From Fusobacterium sp. (GTDB taxonomy: Bacteria > Fusobacteriota > Fusobacteriia > Fusobacteriales > Fusobacteriaceae): 64,000 nucleotides of DNA. This document shows positions 44,276 to 53,077 of the stretch, piece after piece; positions within the stretch are counted from its first letter, which is position 1; each line of letters starts with the position of its first letter. Where the stretch lies: assembly GCA_019416865.1 (NCBI GenBank), contig DXWL01000004.1, positions 1 to 64,000 on the forward strand. Direction: 5' to 3'. The notes under the pieces were generated by a model. It worked only from the letters and a program-made list of their open reading frames with translations, was not told where the DNA came from and did not search any database. The position numbers and the translations under genes were made by a program.

Positions 44276-45142
44276 ATGATTGATAATAAAACTAAGGGGA
44301 TATTATTTATGCTTATGTCATCACTGGGATTTAGTCTTATGGCAGTGAGTATTAAGTATGCAGAAGGGATACCTCTTTTTGAAAAAATATTTTTTAGAAA
44401 TTTGGTAAGTTTTTTTGTAGCTTTATGGGGGCTTAGAAATACAAAAAATTTTATGGATCTTTTAGGGAAAAAAGGAAATAGAAAATATTTACTGATGAGA
44501 TCAATAGCAGGACTTTTAGGAGTTATTACAAATTTTTATGCAATAGCAAATCTTCCTCTTGCTAATGCTAATATCATCACTAAACTTTCACCTTTTGTGG
44601 TACTTTTCTTTTCAGCATATTATTTAAAGGAAAAGGTTAGAGGTATACAGGTAGCTGGATTTTTTATAAGTTTTTTTGGACTTATTCTGATAATAAGACC
44701 TACACTTGATTTTAATATTCTGCCAAGTCTTTCAGCAGTAGCTTCTGCTGTATGTGGAGGAGTAGCTTATACTCTAGTAAGACATCTTGGAAACAGAAAA
44801 GAAAATCCTAATACCATTGTATTTGTATTTTCTTTAATATCTGTATTAGGAATGTTCCCTCTTATGATGATGGATTTTGTAATGCCTACATTTACACAAT
44901 TTTTAGTTCTTATAAGCATAGGGGTGTTTGCTTCATTTGGACAGTTTGGTCTTACATATGCTTACAAATATTCAAAAGCGTCAGAAGTTTCTATATACGC
45001 TTACTCAAGTATAATATTTACACTTATTTTGGGAATACTGTTTTTTGGAGAGATTCCTGATTTGTTTGAAATAATAGGTGGAATAATAGTTATAGCAGTG
45101 GCAATTAAATTATATTTTGTTTTTAGAGAGGAAAAGGAATAG
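44276..45142 (+). CDS. EamA/DMT family transporter
   Basis: 288-aa drug/metabolite transporter superfamily permease with ten predicted helices in two EamA repeats. The first starts GILFMLMSSLGFSLMAVSIKYAEG, the second LSAVASAVCGGVAYTLVRHLG. Conserved end of repeat one: AYYLKEKVRGIQVAGFFISFFGLILIIRP; end of repeat two: ILFFGEIPDLFEIIGGIIVI. The substrate may be a metabolite such as an amino acid or nucleoside; sequence cannot tell. GGAGGG lies before the ATG. It appears monocistronic. Confidence 0.9.
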   Translation: MIDNKTKGILFMLMSSLGFSLMAVSIKYAEGIPLFEKIFFRNLVSFFVALWGLRNTKNFMDLLGKKGNRKYLLMRSIAGLLGVITNFYAIANLPLANANIITKLSPFVVLFFSAYYLKEKVRGIQVAGFFISFFGLILIIRPTLDFNILPSLSAVASAVCGGVAYTLVRHLGNRKENPNTIVFVFSLISVLGMFPLMMMDFVMPTFTQFLVLISIGVFASFGQFGLTYAYKYSKASEVSIYAYSSIIFTLILGILFFGEIPDLFEIIGGIIVIAVAIKLYFVFREEKE

Positions 45143-45187
45143 GTGTTCGCTGGAAAAGTACATTGTACTAAAAAATCTGCATATTTC

Positions 45188-45216
45188 TTTACAAATGAGG
45201 GGTAATATAATATAAT
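45188..45216 (+). promoter_or_regulatory. mreC operon promoter
   Basis: -35 TTTACA (45188-45193), 17-nt spacer, -10 TATAAT (45211-45216), 44 nt before mreC. Confidence 0.7.
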
Positions 45217-45260
45217 TATTGAAAGGAAAGTATTAAAAAAGTTATACAAAGGATGCTGAG

Positions 45261-46073
45261 ATGAGATTTAAAAAGAAAAAAAAGACTCTTATAGGTTGGG
45301 TTTATGTAATTGTGGCAGTGGCAGCAGCAGGTTTTTTCATGAGAGGAGTGCTTCTTTTTGGTATAAAAAAATTAAATGTTTTGATACTTCCTGTGCAGAG
45401 TAAAATTTATACAACAACACAGGGAATAAGAGAAAATTTTAATACAATTATAAAATATAAAGATTTCTTTTATGAAAATAGAGAGCTTAAGGAAAAAATC
45501 ACATCACAGGAATTTAAAGATGAGATGATAGCAGCTTTAAAAGCTGAAAATGAAAGGCTTAGAAAACTTGTAGATCTTAAAGGAGAGATTGGATATAACA
45601 CAAAGGTTGTAAAAGTAAGTTTTCAACATGTTCAGGATACATATGAAAGTTTTATTATAAAAGCTGGAAAAGTTGATGGAATGGAAGTTAATATGCCTGT
45701 TCTTTCAGGAAGACAGCTGATAGGAAAAATAGTAGAGGTGTACGAAAATTATTCTGTAGTAAAAATGATTACAGGGGAAAATAGTTTTGTAAGTGCTCTT
45801 TGCGATAATGTTATAGGAATAGTAAGCGGTGAAAGAGAGAAAGACCTGTACTTCAGACCGACTTCATCGTTAGAGGAGGAAATTCAGCCGGGAGATGAGG
45901 TATTCACTTCAGGGATAAGTGATGTATATCCTAAGGGAATATATGTAGGAAAAATATCAGAAATAATGTCAGCAGATAATAAATTGGAAAAAAGATATAG
46001 GGTAAAAATAGACACTAACATATATGATTTTCAGGAAGCTATAGTTATAATGGGAGATGCAGGTGGTGTGTAG
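45261..46073 (+). CDS. mreC: Rod shape-determining protein MreC
   Basis: 270-aa bitopic elongasome scaffold. A basic N-terminus and one membrane helix (about residues 10-28) are followed by a coiled coil (about 70-108: ENRELKEKI to AENERLRKLV) and the periplasmic double-beta-barrel: VVKVSFQHVQDTYESFIIKAGKVDG, GRQLIGKIVEVYENYSVV, and the C-terminal PGDEVFTSGISDVYPKGIYVGKI. Neither mreB nor mreD is adjacent; a LolA-like gene and recO follow instead. Full length. First gene of the operon running to 50593. Confidence 0.93.
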   Translation: MRFKKKKKTLIGWVYVIVAVAAAGFFMRGVLLFGIKKLNVLILPVQSKIYTTTQGIRENFNTIIKYKDFFYENRELKEKITSQEFKDEMIAALKAENERLRKLVDLKGEIGYNTKVVKVSFQHVQDTYESFIIKAGKVDGMEVNMPVLSGRQLIGKIVEVYENYSVVKMITGENSFVSALCDNVIGIVSGEREKDLYFRPTSSLEEEIQPGDEVFTSGISDVYPKGIYVGKISEIMSADNKLEKRYRVKIDTNIYDFQEAIVIMGDAGGV

Positions 46074-46074
46074 T

Positions 46075-46641
46075 ATGAAAAAAATAGTAATTATGATTTT
46101 TCTACTGTTAACTTCTTTGTGTACAGCTGCCAGTGGAAAAGTAAAAAATATTAGTGATATAAAAACTTTAGATCTTATAGTAAAAGAAAAAACTTTTATT
46201 AACAAAAAATCTCAAGAAAAGGTCTATAATATAAAGTATGTTATACCAAATCTAATGAAAAAAGAGATTCTTGAACCAAAATCTCATAAGGGAGAGATAT
46301 TTGTATATGTAGATGATACAAAGAAAACTTATCTGCCTATTTTTGAGCAGGTAATAGAGGAAGAGGCTCTTCCTGAAGAAAATTTTGTTATAGATACAAT
46401 AAAGCTTTTACAAAATAAAGACAGAAAAGATGAAAATTTTAGAAAACTTTACAACAGTGGAAAACTTGTGAGAATCCGAAATGATAATATCACAATAGAA
46501 CCTGTAAAAACAGAGCTTATTAACGGATATTATATACCAGTTTTAATAAAAGTTTTTGATGGGGATATTGTTGTTGCAGAACTTACTTTAAAAGATGTAA
46601 AAATAAATGAAAAAATAGAAAGAAAAGAGTTTGAATTGTAA
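46075..46641 (+). CDS. LolA-like periplasmic protein
   Basis: 188 aa. ATG 46075 is preferred (AGGTGG 8 nt upstream); an in-frame ATG at 46057 inside mreC would spoil the signal peptide. The signal peptide KKIVIMIFLLLTSLCTAASG predicts export. The mature sequence resembles LolA/outer-membrane lipoprotein-sorting proteins: NIKYVIPNLMKKEILEPKSHKG, then FVYVDDTKKTYLPIFEQVI, matching the family pattern of a strand, a lePe-KG turn and a Y-P strand. If correct it carries hydrophobic molecules or lipoproteins across the periplasm. It overlaps recO by one base (TAATG). Confidence 0.6.
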   Translation: MKKIVIMIFLLLTSLCTAASGKVKNISDIKTLDLIVKEKTFINKKSQEKVYNIKYVIPNLMKKEILEPKSHKGEIFVYVDDTKKTYLPIFEQVIEEEALPEENFVIDTIKLLQNKDRKDENFRKLYNSGKLVRIRNDNITIEPVKTELINGYYIPVLIKVFDGDIVVAELTLKDVKINEKIERKEFEL

Positions 46642-47348
46642 TGACAAATCTAATAAAACTAGAAGGTATAATAATAAATAAAAAGGATATTGGAGATTTT
46701 GACAGAATAATAACAATGTTTACAGGAAGTTTTGGAAAAATTCAAATCCTTATAAAAGGAATCAGAAAAAGTAAAAAGAGAGATAAGCTTGGTTCTGATG
46801 TACTTTCTTTTTCAAGAACAGTAGTGTATAAAAAAGATAATAGTTTTGTAGGTTCAACAGTTGAATCAGTTAAAAGTTATGAAAATATCCGCAGAGATAT
46901 GAAAAAAATAGGGATAGTTCTTTATATGTTTCATGTACTTAATAATATTCTATCTGACAGTGAAAGAAAGACAGTACTTTATGATTTAACTTTAAAAAGT
47001 CTTGACTATATAGAGAGAGAGGAAAATATATCGAATTGTGTTCTTCTTATGATTTATTATCTTAATAAAATAATTTCAGAAGAGGGAATAAAATACACAA
47101 TGGTTGGAGGAAAAAATTTCTCTATGAAAAACTCTCTCATTTCTGAAAAGTTTGAAAGTGGAGATATAAAACTTAGCCAAGAAGAGTATAGAATTATTGA
47201 GGGAGTATATTTTAACAAGATAAAAGAGCTTTTACAGGAAAATGCAGATATATATGATCTGTATTCGGTTTTAGGTATCTGTGAGAGGTATCTGAATTAT
47301 CATTTAGATTTATATTTAGATTTTAAAAATTATATTTTGGAGGCATAA
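46641..47348 (+). CDS. recO: DNA repair protein RecO
   Basis: 235 aa, mediator of RecA loading with RecR. The N-terminal OB fold shows EGIIINKKDIGDFDRIITMFTGSFGKIQILIKGIRKSKKR. The helical C-terminal domain follows, with no zinc-binding cysteines, as in many RecO proteins outside the four-Cys group. Start ATG overlaps the previous stop by one base. Complete. The partner recR lies at 10764-11357. Confidence 0.92.
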   Translation: MTNLIKLEGIIINKKDIGDFDRIITMFTGSFGKIQILIKGIRKSKKRDKLGSDVLSFSRTVVYKKDNSFVGSTVESVKSYENIRRDMKKIGIVLYMFHVLNNILSDSERKTVLYDLTLKSLDYIEREENISNCVLLMIYYLNKIISEEGIKYTMVGGKNFSMKNSLISEKFESGDIKLSQEEYRIIEGVYFNKIKELLQENADIYDLYSVLGICERYLNYHLDLYLDFKNYILEA

Positions 47349-47349
47349 G

Positions 47350-47820
47350 ATGTTAAATATAGTTAAAATTACAGACTATATGTCAGAAGATTTAATAACA
47401 TTGGATTTAAAAAGTAAGACGAAAGAAGCGGTTCTAGAGGAGCTGTCTGGTTTAATGGCAAAATCACCAAATATACAGGACAAAAATGTTATTAAAAAAG
47501 CTCTTATGGAGAGAGAAGAACTTGGAAGTACCGGTATAGGAAAAGGGATTGCCATTCCTCACGCTAAGACAGATACAGCCTCAAAATTAACAATAGCTTT
47601 TGGAATAAGCAAAGAGAAAATAGATTTTGATTCCTTAGATAATGAAGGAGTGAATATATTTTTTGTTTTTGCTTCTCCAATAGAGGACAGTCAAATTTAT
47701 TTAAAAGTTTTGGCAAGAATATCAAGACTTATTAGAAATGAAAGTTTTAGAAATAAACTTTTAAGTTGTAAAAAACCTGAAGAGGTTATTAAATTTATAG
47801 GAGAAGAAGAAGCTATATAG
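47350..47820 (+). CDS. PTS EIIA (fructose/nitrogen type) domain protein
   Basis: 156-aa PTS_EIIA_2 domain protein with phosphorylatable H71 in GIAIPHAKTD. The fold pattern is complete, from the EELSGLMAK helix and LMEREELGSTGIGKGIAIPH to FVFASPI and the LARISRLIRNESFRNKLL ending. No EIIB or EIIC is nearby, so it is more likely a PtsN-like regulator than a sugar transporter component; its operon with recO and nrdR fits this. TTTTGGAGG precedes the ATG. Confidence 0.88.
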   Translation: MLNIVKITDYMSEDLITLDLKSKTKEAVLEELSGLMAKSPNIQDKNVIKKALMEREELGSTGIGKGIAIPHAKTDTASKLTIAFGISKEKIDFDSLDNEGVNIFFVFASPIEDSQIYLKVLARISRLIRNESFRNKLLSCKKPEEVIKFIGEEEAI

Positions 47821-47834
47821 CTTAGGAGGAACAT

Positions 47835-48293
47835 ATGAATTGTCCATTCTGTAATAATGAAGATACAAGAGTTGTAGACAGCAGAGTGTTTATAAACGGA
47901 AACGCTATTAAAAGAAGAAGAGAGTGTACAGCTTGTAAAAAAAGATTTACAACATATGAAAAAGTAGAAGAAAGGGCAGTTTATGTTGTAAAAAAAGATA
48001 AAAGCAGGGAAAAATTTGATAAGGAAAAATTGATGAGAGGTCTTTCTATTGCAACAATAAAAAGAAATATTTCGACAGATACACTTGAAGAATTTGTTCT
48101 TGAAATTGAAAGAGGGCTTCAAAACTCTCTTGACAGTGAAATCACAACAAGCGATTTAGGAGAGATTGTTTTAAGAAAATTAAAAGAACTTGATGAAGTA
48201 GCTTATGTGAGATTTGCTTCTGTTTATAAAGAGTTTGATGATATCAAATCATTTATAGAGATTGTAGAAAATATTAATAAAGACAAAAAATAA
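47835..48293 (+). CDS. nrdR: Transcriptional repressor NrdR
   Basis: 152-aa regulator of ribonucleotide reductase genes. Zinc ribbon with C3, C6, C31 and C34 (MNCPFC; CTAC), DNA-contact RRRECTACKKRFTTYE, then an ATP-cone domain (VVKKDKSREKFDKEKLMRGL) that senses ATP/dATP. Length and motifs are normal. AGGAGG 8 nt upstream. No nrd structural gene is in the window. Confidence 0.97.
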   Translation: MNCPFCNNEDTRVVDSRVFINGNAIKRRRECTACKKRFTTYEKVEERAVYVVKKDKSREKFDKEKLMRGLSIATIKRNISTDTLEEFVLEIERGLQNSLDSEITTSDLGEIVLRKLKELDEVAYVRFASVYKEFDDIKSFIEIVENINKDKK

Positions 48294-48309
48294 GGAGAAC
48301 AGCAGCTAA

Positions 48310-49242
48310 ATGAGAATACTATTTATGGGAACTCCCGAGTTTGCCGTTCCATGCCTTGACAGAATGAATAAAGAGCATGAGGTAATAGGGATATATACAA
48401 AAGTTGATAAAGTGAATAAAAGAGGAGGAAAAATAACTTATCTTCCTGTAAAGCAATATGGACTTGATAATAACATTCCAATTTATCAGCCTTCAACTTT
48501 AAAAGATGGAACAGTTGAACAAGAGATAAGAGAGATGAATCCAGATCTTATAGTTGTAGTGGCTTATGGAAAAATTATTCCAAAGAGTATAATAGATATA
48601 CCCAAATATGGAATAATAAATGTTCACTCTTCTCTTCTTCCAAAATTTAGAGGTGCTGCTCCAATTAATGCAGCAATTATAGAGGGAGAAACAAAAACTG
48701 GAGTAACAATAATGTACATAGCAGAGGAACTTGATGCTGGAGATATTATTCTTACAGGAGAAACAGAGATTACAGAAGAGGAAACTTTCCTTACTCTTCA
48801 TGATAAATTGAAAGAGATAGGAGCAGAAACACTAAGTAAAGCTGTAAAAATGATATTTGAAGGAACTAATCAAAGAATAGTTCAGAATCATGAAGAGGCT
48901 ACTTTTGTAAAACCATTTAAAAAAGAAGATTTAAAAGTAGATTGGAGCAAAACAGAGAAAGAGATATATAACTTTGTGAGAGGAATAAATCCTTTCCCAT
49001 GTGCCTACACAACTCTTAATGATAAAATGATGAAAGTTTATGCAGTTAAAAAATATGAAAAAGTATATGAAGATGGAGAAATCGGAGAAGTTGTTGACAA
49101 AGTAAAAGGACAAGGACCTGTTATAAAGACAGGAGATGGTTCTGTAATTTTGACAGAAGCAAAACCAGAGAGTAAAAAAGTAATGTCAGGAGCAGATCTG
49201 TTGAATGGAAACTTTGTAAAAATAGGAGAAAAACTGATATAA
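48310..49242 (+). CDS. fmt: Methionyl-tRNA formyltransferase
   Basis: 310-aa enzyme formylating initiator Met-tRNA with 10-formyl-THF. N-terminal FMGTPEFAVPCLD, the catalytic region HSSLLPKFRGAAPINAAI (conserved Asn and His with SLLP), and the loop KRGGKITYLPVK. The C-terminal tRNA-binding OB domain begins near residue 205. Placed directly before folD, whose product supplies the same one-carbon pool. Shares the mreC operon. Confidence 0.97.
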   Translation: MRILFMGTPEFAVPCLDRMNKEHEVIGIYTKVDKVNKRGGKITYLPVKQYGLDNNIPIYQPSTLKDGTVEQEIREMNPDLIVVVAYGKIIPKSIIDIPKYGIINVHSSLLPKFRGAAPINAAIIEGETKTGVTIMYIAEELDAGDIILTGETEITEEETFLTLHDKLKEIGAETLSKAVKMIFEGTNQRIVQNHEEATFVKPFKKEDLKVDWSKTEKEIYNFVRGINPFPCAYTTLNDKMMKVYAVKKYEKVYEDGEIGEVVDKVKGQGPVIKTGDGSVILTEAKPESKKVMSGADLLNGNFVKIGEKLI

Positions 49243-49272
49243 CATTTACTGAAAGGCGGATACATAAAAATT

Positions 49273-50130
49273 ATGATAATAGATGGGAAAAAATGCTCAG
49301 AAGAGATACTTGAAACATTAAAAAATGAGATAGAAGCACATAAAATGAGATTCAACAGAGTTCCTGGACTAGCTGTAATAATTGTGGGGGATAATCCTGC
49401 TTCAAAAATCTATGTAAAATCAAAAGTGAAAGCTTGTGAAAAAGTTGGGATAAGAAGTGTGGAGATAATCCTTGACAAAGGAATTTCAGAAGATGAACTT
49501 ATAAAAGAGATTGAAAAATTAAACGAAGACAGAGATATTAATGGAATACTTGTACAGCTTCCTCTTCCTGCACATATAAATGAGAAAAAGGTGTGTGAAG
49601 CGATAGCTATAAAAAAAGATGTAGATGGATTTAAACCTGAAAATCTTGGAAAAATAATGTTGGGAGATGATGATGGTTTTGTATCATGTACACCTCAAGG
49701 AATTATGTATCTTATAGACCAAGTAGGAATGGATCTTAATGGAAAAAATGCTGTTGTAGTGGGAAGAAGTAATATAGTTGGAAAACCTGCTGCTTCTCTT
49801 CTTATAAACAGAGGAGCTACAGTAACAGTATGTAACAGTAAAACACAAGATCTTACAGGAATATTAAAAAGAGCAGATCTAATAGTAATAGCTATAGGAA
49901 AAGCAAAATTTTTAAAAAAGGATATGGTAAAAGAGGGAGCAGTTATAATTGATGTTGGTATCAATAGAGTTGATGGAAAAATATATGGAGATGTTGACTT
50001 TGAAGAGGTAAGCACAGTTGCATCACATATAACTCCTGTTCCTGGTGGTGTGGGACCTATGACAATAGCTATGTTGTTAAAAAATACAGTGAAGGCTTTT
50101 TGTAAGGAGGAAGCAGTAAATGGCAATTAA
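49273..50130 (+). CDS. folD: Methylene-THF dehydrogenase/cyclohydrolase FolD
   Basis: 285-aa bifunctional enzyme interconverting methylene-, methenyl- and 10-formyl-THF. Blocks: IVGDNPASKIYVKSKVKACEKVGI with the catalytic Lys and Tyr, ILVQLPLPAHI, DVDGFKPENLGK, Rossmann VVGRSNIVGKPAASLLI, and HITPVPGGVGPMTIAMLLKNTV. Complete. It overlaps the next gene by 11 nt and supplies formyl donors to the fmt product just upstream. Confidence 0.97.
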   Translation: MIIDGKKCSEEILETLKNEIEAHKMRFNRVPGLAVIIVGDNPASKIYVKSKVKACEKVGIRSVEIILDKGISEDELIKEIEKLNEDRDINGILVQLPLPAHINEKKVCEAIAIKKDVDGFKPENLGKIMLGDDDGFVSCTPQGIMYLIDQVGMDLNGKNAVVVGRSNIVGKPAASLLINRGATVTVCNSKTQDLTGILKRADLIVIAIGKAKFLKKDMVKEGAVIIDVGINRVDGKIYGDVDFEEVSTVASHITPVPGGVGPMTIAMLLKNTVKAFCKEEAVNGN

Positions 50131-50593
50131 AAAAAGAAAAAAAACTAAAAGTGAGGATAAGAGAGAATACTTTATAGTAGACAGAAGAATTTTACCTACA
50201 TCTATTCAAAATGTAATCAAAGTAAATGATCTTATTCAACGAGAAAAGATTTCAAAATATGAAGCTATTAAAAAAGTTGGACTTAGCAGAAGTACATATT
50301 ATAAATATAAAGATTACATTAAACCTTTCTTTGAAAGCGGAAAGGAAAAAGTATTCAGTATCCATCTAGCTTTAGTAGATGAACCAGGAATCCTTGCAAG
50401 AATACTTGATGTAATTGCAACTCATGATATGAATATTCTTACAATTATTCAAAATATAGCTATTGATGGAATAGGAAGAGCAACTATCTCTATTCAGACA
50501 ACAGAGAATATGCTGAGAAAAATAGAGGGAATGCTTGAACTTATCAGTGAGATAGATGGGGTTAAAGAATTAAGAATAATTGGAAGTAACTAA
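50120..50593 (+). CDS. ACT domain protein, PheB/UPF0735 type
   Basis: 157 aa. A basic N-terminus and a helix-turn-helix-like segment (ISKYEAIKKVGLSRSTYYKYKDYI, about residues 46-68) precede an ACT domain from about 80 (SIHLALVDEPGILARILDVIATHDMNILTI). The order matches the PheB/UPF0735 family found next to threonine/homoserine genes in Firmicutes; here it instead follows folD. It probably senses an amino acid and may bind DNA; neither is shown. AAGGAGG 14 nt upstream lies within folD. Confidence 0.85.
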   Translation: MAIKKRKKTKSEDKREYFIVDRRILPTSIQNVIKVNDLIQREKISKYEAIKKVGLSRSTYYKYKDYIKPFFESGKEKVFSIHLALVDEPGILARILDVIATHDMNILTIIQNIAIDGIGRATISIQTTENMLRKIEGMLELISEIDGVKELRIIGSN

Positions 50594-50633
50594 TATTTAT
50601 TACATAATTTTATAAAAGCAGGAGTGTTGTAAA

Positions 50634-51086
50634 ATGGAAAAAATAGATTTAAACTTAATAGAAAAACTAGCAGAAAATATGAATACTCATTCACTAAATG
50701 AGGTCTCTTTAGAAAATGGAGATCAGAAGCTAGTTCTTAAAAAAGAAAAAAAGGCAGCTGAATACACAACAATGCAGCCAGTTGTTCAGAAAACAGCTGT
50801 TAAACCTGTAAAAACAGAGAAAACAGAAAAGAAACCTTCTGAAGCAGTATCAGGAAACATGATTGTTTCTCCAATGGTAGGAACATTCTATCGTTCTCCA
50901 GCTCCAGGAGCACCAGCTTTTGTTGAAGAAGGGCAAAAAATAAATGCAGGAGATGCTGTATGTATCATTGAAGCTATGAAAATGATGAATGAAGTAAATT
51001 CTCAATATACAGGAAAAATAGTAAAAGTTCTTGTAGAAGATGGTGTTGTGGTACAGAAGGGAGATAAGCTGTTTATTGTTGAATAG
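50634..51086 (+). CDS. accB: Biotin carboxyl carrier protein
   Basis: 150-aa carrier that holds biotin. The N-terminus (DLNLIEKLAENMNTHSLNEV) resembles AccB of acetyl-CoA carboxylase; a Pro/Thr/Lys-rich linker (about residues 45-70) follows, then the biotinyl domain with K116 in EAMKMMNEV. The usual neighbour accC is absent, so an accessory role in another biotin-dependent decarboxylase cannot be excluded. GGAGTG upstream. It starts the run leading to tgt. Confidence 0.85.
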   Translation: MEKIDLNLIEKLAENMNTHSLNEVSLENGDQKLVLKKEKKAAEYTTMQPVVQKTAVKPVKTEKTEKKPSEAVSGNMIVSPMVGTFYRSPAPGAPAFVEEGQKINAGDAVCIIEAMKMMNEVNSQYTGKIVKVLVEDGVVVQKGDKLFIVE

Positions 51087-51128
51087 TTTTCAAAATTTAA
51101 AACATTATAAGGAAGGTGCATTTGTCAA

Positions 51129-52430
51129 TTGGACACGTATCATTATTTGATTTTACTAGTATTGTTAATTTTATTATCAGGTATATTTTCTGCTTCTGAA
51201 ACAGCTCTTACAGCATTCAGAAGTATTCATCTTGAAGAAATAAGTGAGGAAAATCCTAAAAAAGGAAAACTTTTAAAATATTGGCTTAAAAAACCAAACG
51301 AAATGCTTACAGCACTTCTTTTGGGAAATAATATTGTAAATATTCTGGCTACATCTTTGGCGACAGCTTTTATTACAAGCTACCTTCAAGATAAGGGTAT
51401 GAATAATTCACAAAATATGTCAGTATTTATTTCTACAGTTGTGATGACAATAGTTATTTTAATTTTTGGAGAAATTACTCCAAAGGTTATAGCCAAAAAT
51501 AATTCAACACCGATTTCAAAATCAGTGATAACTCCCATTTATTATCTGACAAAAATAGCAGCTCCTGTTATATGGATTTTAACAGGGATATCAAAAGTTA
51601 TAGGAAGAATTTTGGGAATAGATATAAAAGATGAAGCAATAATGATAACAGAACAAGATATTCTTTCTTATGTAAATGTGGGAGAAGCTGAAGGAGTAAT
51701 TGAGGCTGAAGAAAAAGATATGATAGAGTCGATGGTTACTTTTGGAGAAACTACAGCAAAAGAGGTAATGACTCCAAGAACATCTGTATATGCAATAGAG
51801 GGAAATAAATCTATAAATGATGTATGGGAAGATATTACAACTCTTGGTTATTCAAGAATCCCTGTATATAAAGATGTAATGGATGAAATAATAGGAATCC
51901 TTTATATAAAGGATCTTTTAAATGCAGTAAAAGAAGGAAAATCAGATATGCCAGTAAAAGAATTTGTAAGAAAGGCATATTTTGTTCCTGAAACAAAATC
52001 AATTATAAAAATATTGGAAGACTTTAAAACTCAAAAAGTACACATGGCTGTTGTAATAGACGAATATGGTGGAACTGTAGGAGTTGTTACGATAGAAGAT
52101 TTGATTGAGGAGATATTTGGAGAGATAAGAGATGAGTATGATAAAGAGGAGGAAGAATCTATAAAAGAGAAAGCTCCTGATATATACGAAGTTGATGCTA
52201 TGCTGGATATAGAAACAATCAATAAAGAGCTTGATATTGAACTTCCTGAATCAGAAGATTATGAAAGTCTTGGAGGTCTTATTCTTAATGAATTGGATAA
52301 GGTTGCAGAAGTGGGAGATACAGTATTTATAGGTAATGTGGAACTTAAAGTTTTAGAAATACAAAAAATGAGAGTATCTAAAGTATTAATAAAAAAGGAA
52401 AGTGAAAATAAAGAATGCACAGAGGATTAA
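51129..52430 (+). CDS. HlyC/CorC family CBS-domain membrane protein
   Basis: 433 aa with TTG start at 51129; AAGGTG lies about 10 nt upstream. An N-terminal DUF21 (CNNM) domain with about four membrane segments (ILLVLLILLSGIFSASETALTAF at its start) is followed by a CBS pair (about residues 205-325, with TPRTSVYAIEGNKSI and GYSRIPVYKD) and the C-terminal CorC_HlyC domain. Homologues export Mg2+ or other divalent ions, or resist cobalt; early annotations as haemolysin are doubtful. The end overlaps the DUF502 gene by 16 nt. Confidence 0.88.
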   Translation: MDTYHYLILLVLLILLSGIFSASETALTAFRSIHLEEISEENPKKGKLLKYWLKKPNEMLTALLLGNNIVNILATSLATAFITSYLQDKGMNNSQNMSVFISTVVMTIVILIFGEITPKVIAKNNSTPISKSVITPIYYLTKIAAPVIWILTGISKVIGRILGIDIKDEAIMITEQDILSYVNVGEAEGVIEAEEKDMIESMVTFGETTAKEVMTPRTSVYAIEGNKSINDVWEDITTLGYSRIPVYKDVMDEIIGILYIKDLLNAVKEGKSDMPVKEFVRKAYFVPETKSIIKILEDFKTQKVHMAVVIDEYGGTVGVVTIEDLIEEIFGEIRDEYDKEEEESIKEKAPDIYEVDAMLDIETINKELDIELPESEDYESLGGLILNELDKVAEVGDTVFIGNVELKVLEIQKMRVSKVLIKKESENKECTED

Positions 52431-53077
52431 GAGGATATTTTTATGCAGGGCTTATTGTTATTCTTCCTTTGTTCTTGACAATTTTTATTATTAACTGGAT
52501 GGTAAATTTTGTTATTACAATGACAATGGAATCTTTTTTCACAGTCCTTATAAATAATGCAATCAGATTTTTTGGAATAGAAGATAACCTTCATCTGAAA
52601 ACAGCAGTGTATGTTCTGTATCTTTTGAGCATACTGGTTTTAATAACATTTATAGGGTATATCACAAAAAATATTATAGGAAAAAAGATAACAAGAAGCA
52701 TAAACAGAATTATCGGAAAGCTTCCTATTGTAAAGCACATCTATACTACAATAAATCAGATTGTAAGTCTTATTTCATCAGAAAAAGGAAACACATATAA
52801 AAGAGCAATAGCAGTGGAATATCCTAGAAAAGGAATCTACAGTATAGGCTTTTTAACATCAGAAACAAATGAAATTTTATCAAATGTAGTTGGTAAAGAG
52901 TTGTGCAATGTATTTATTCCAACATCTCCGAACCCTACATCAGGTATGTTTATATGTGTGGATAAAAAGGATATTATCTTCCTTGATATGAAAATAGATG
53001 ATGCTGTAAAACTTATAATTTCAGGAGGCGTTATAGTTCCGGAAATGGAGAAAGAAGAGAACGGTGAAGAAGAATAG
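52415..53077 (+). CDS. DUF502 family membrane protein
   Basis: 220 aa. Two membrane helices (about residues 9-30 and 65-88) are followed by a soluble beta-rich domain. DUF502 marks: GLIVILPLFLTIFIINW, GKLPIVKHIYTTINQIVSLI, and FIPTSPNPTSGMFICV. Function is unknown; plant and proteobacterial homologues (LCV/COV family) offer no certain role. Its end overlaps the next gene by 14 nt, so it is coupled on both sides. Confidence 0.88.
   Translation: MHRGLRGYFYAGLIVILPLFLTIFIINWMVNFVITMTMESFFTVLINNAIRFFGIEDNLHLKTAVYVLYLLSILVLITFIGYITKNIIGKKITRSINRIIGKLPIVKHIYTTINQIVSLISSEKGNTYKRAIAVEYPRKGIYSIGFLTSETNEILSNVVGKELCNVFIPTSPNPTSGMFICVDKKDIIFLDMKIDDAVKLIISGGVIVPEMEKEENGEEE

Noticed and set aside
52415..53077. 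Reading the CBS/HlyC protein upstream as a haemolysin operon
   Set aside because: DUF21-CBS-CorC proteins are ion-transport related; nothing else nearby suggests a toxin.
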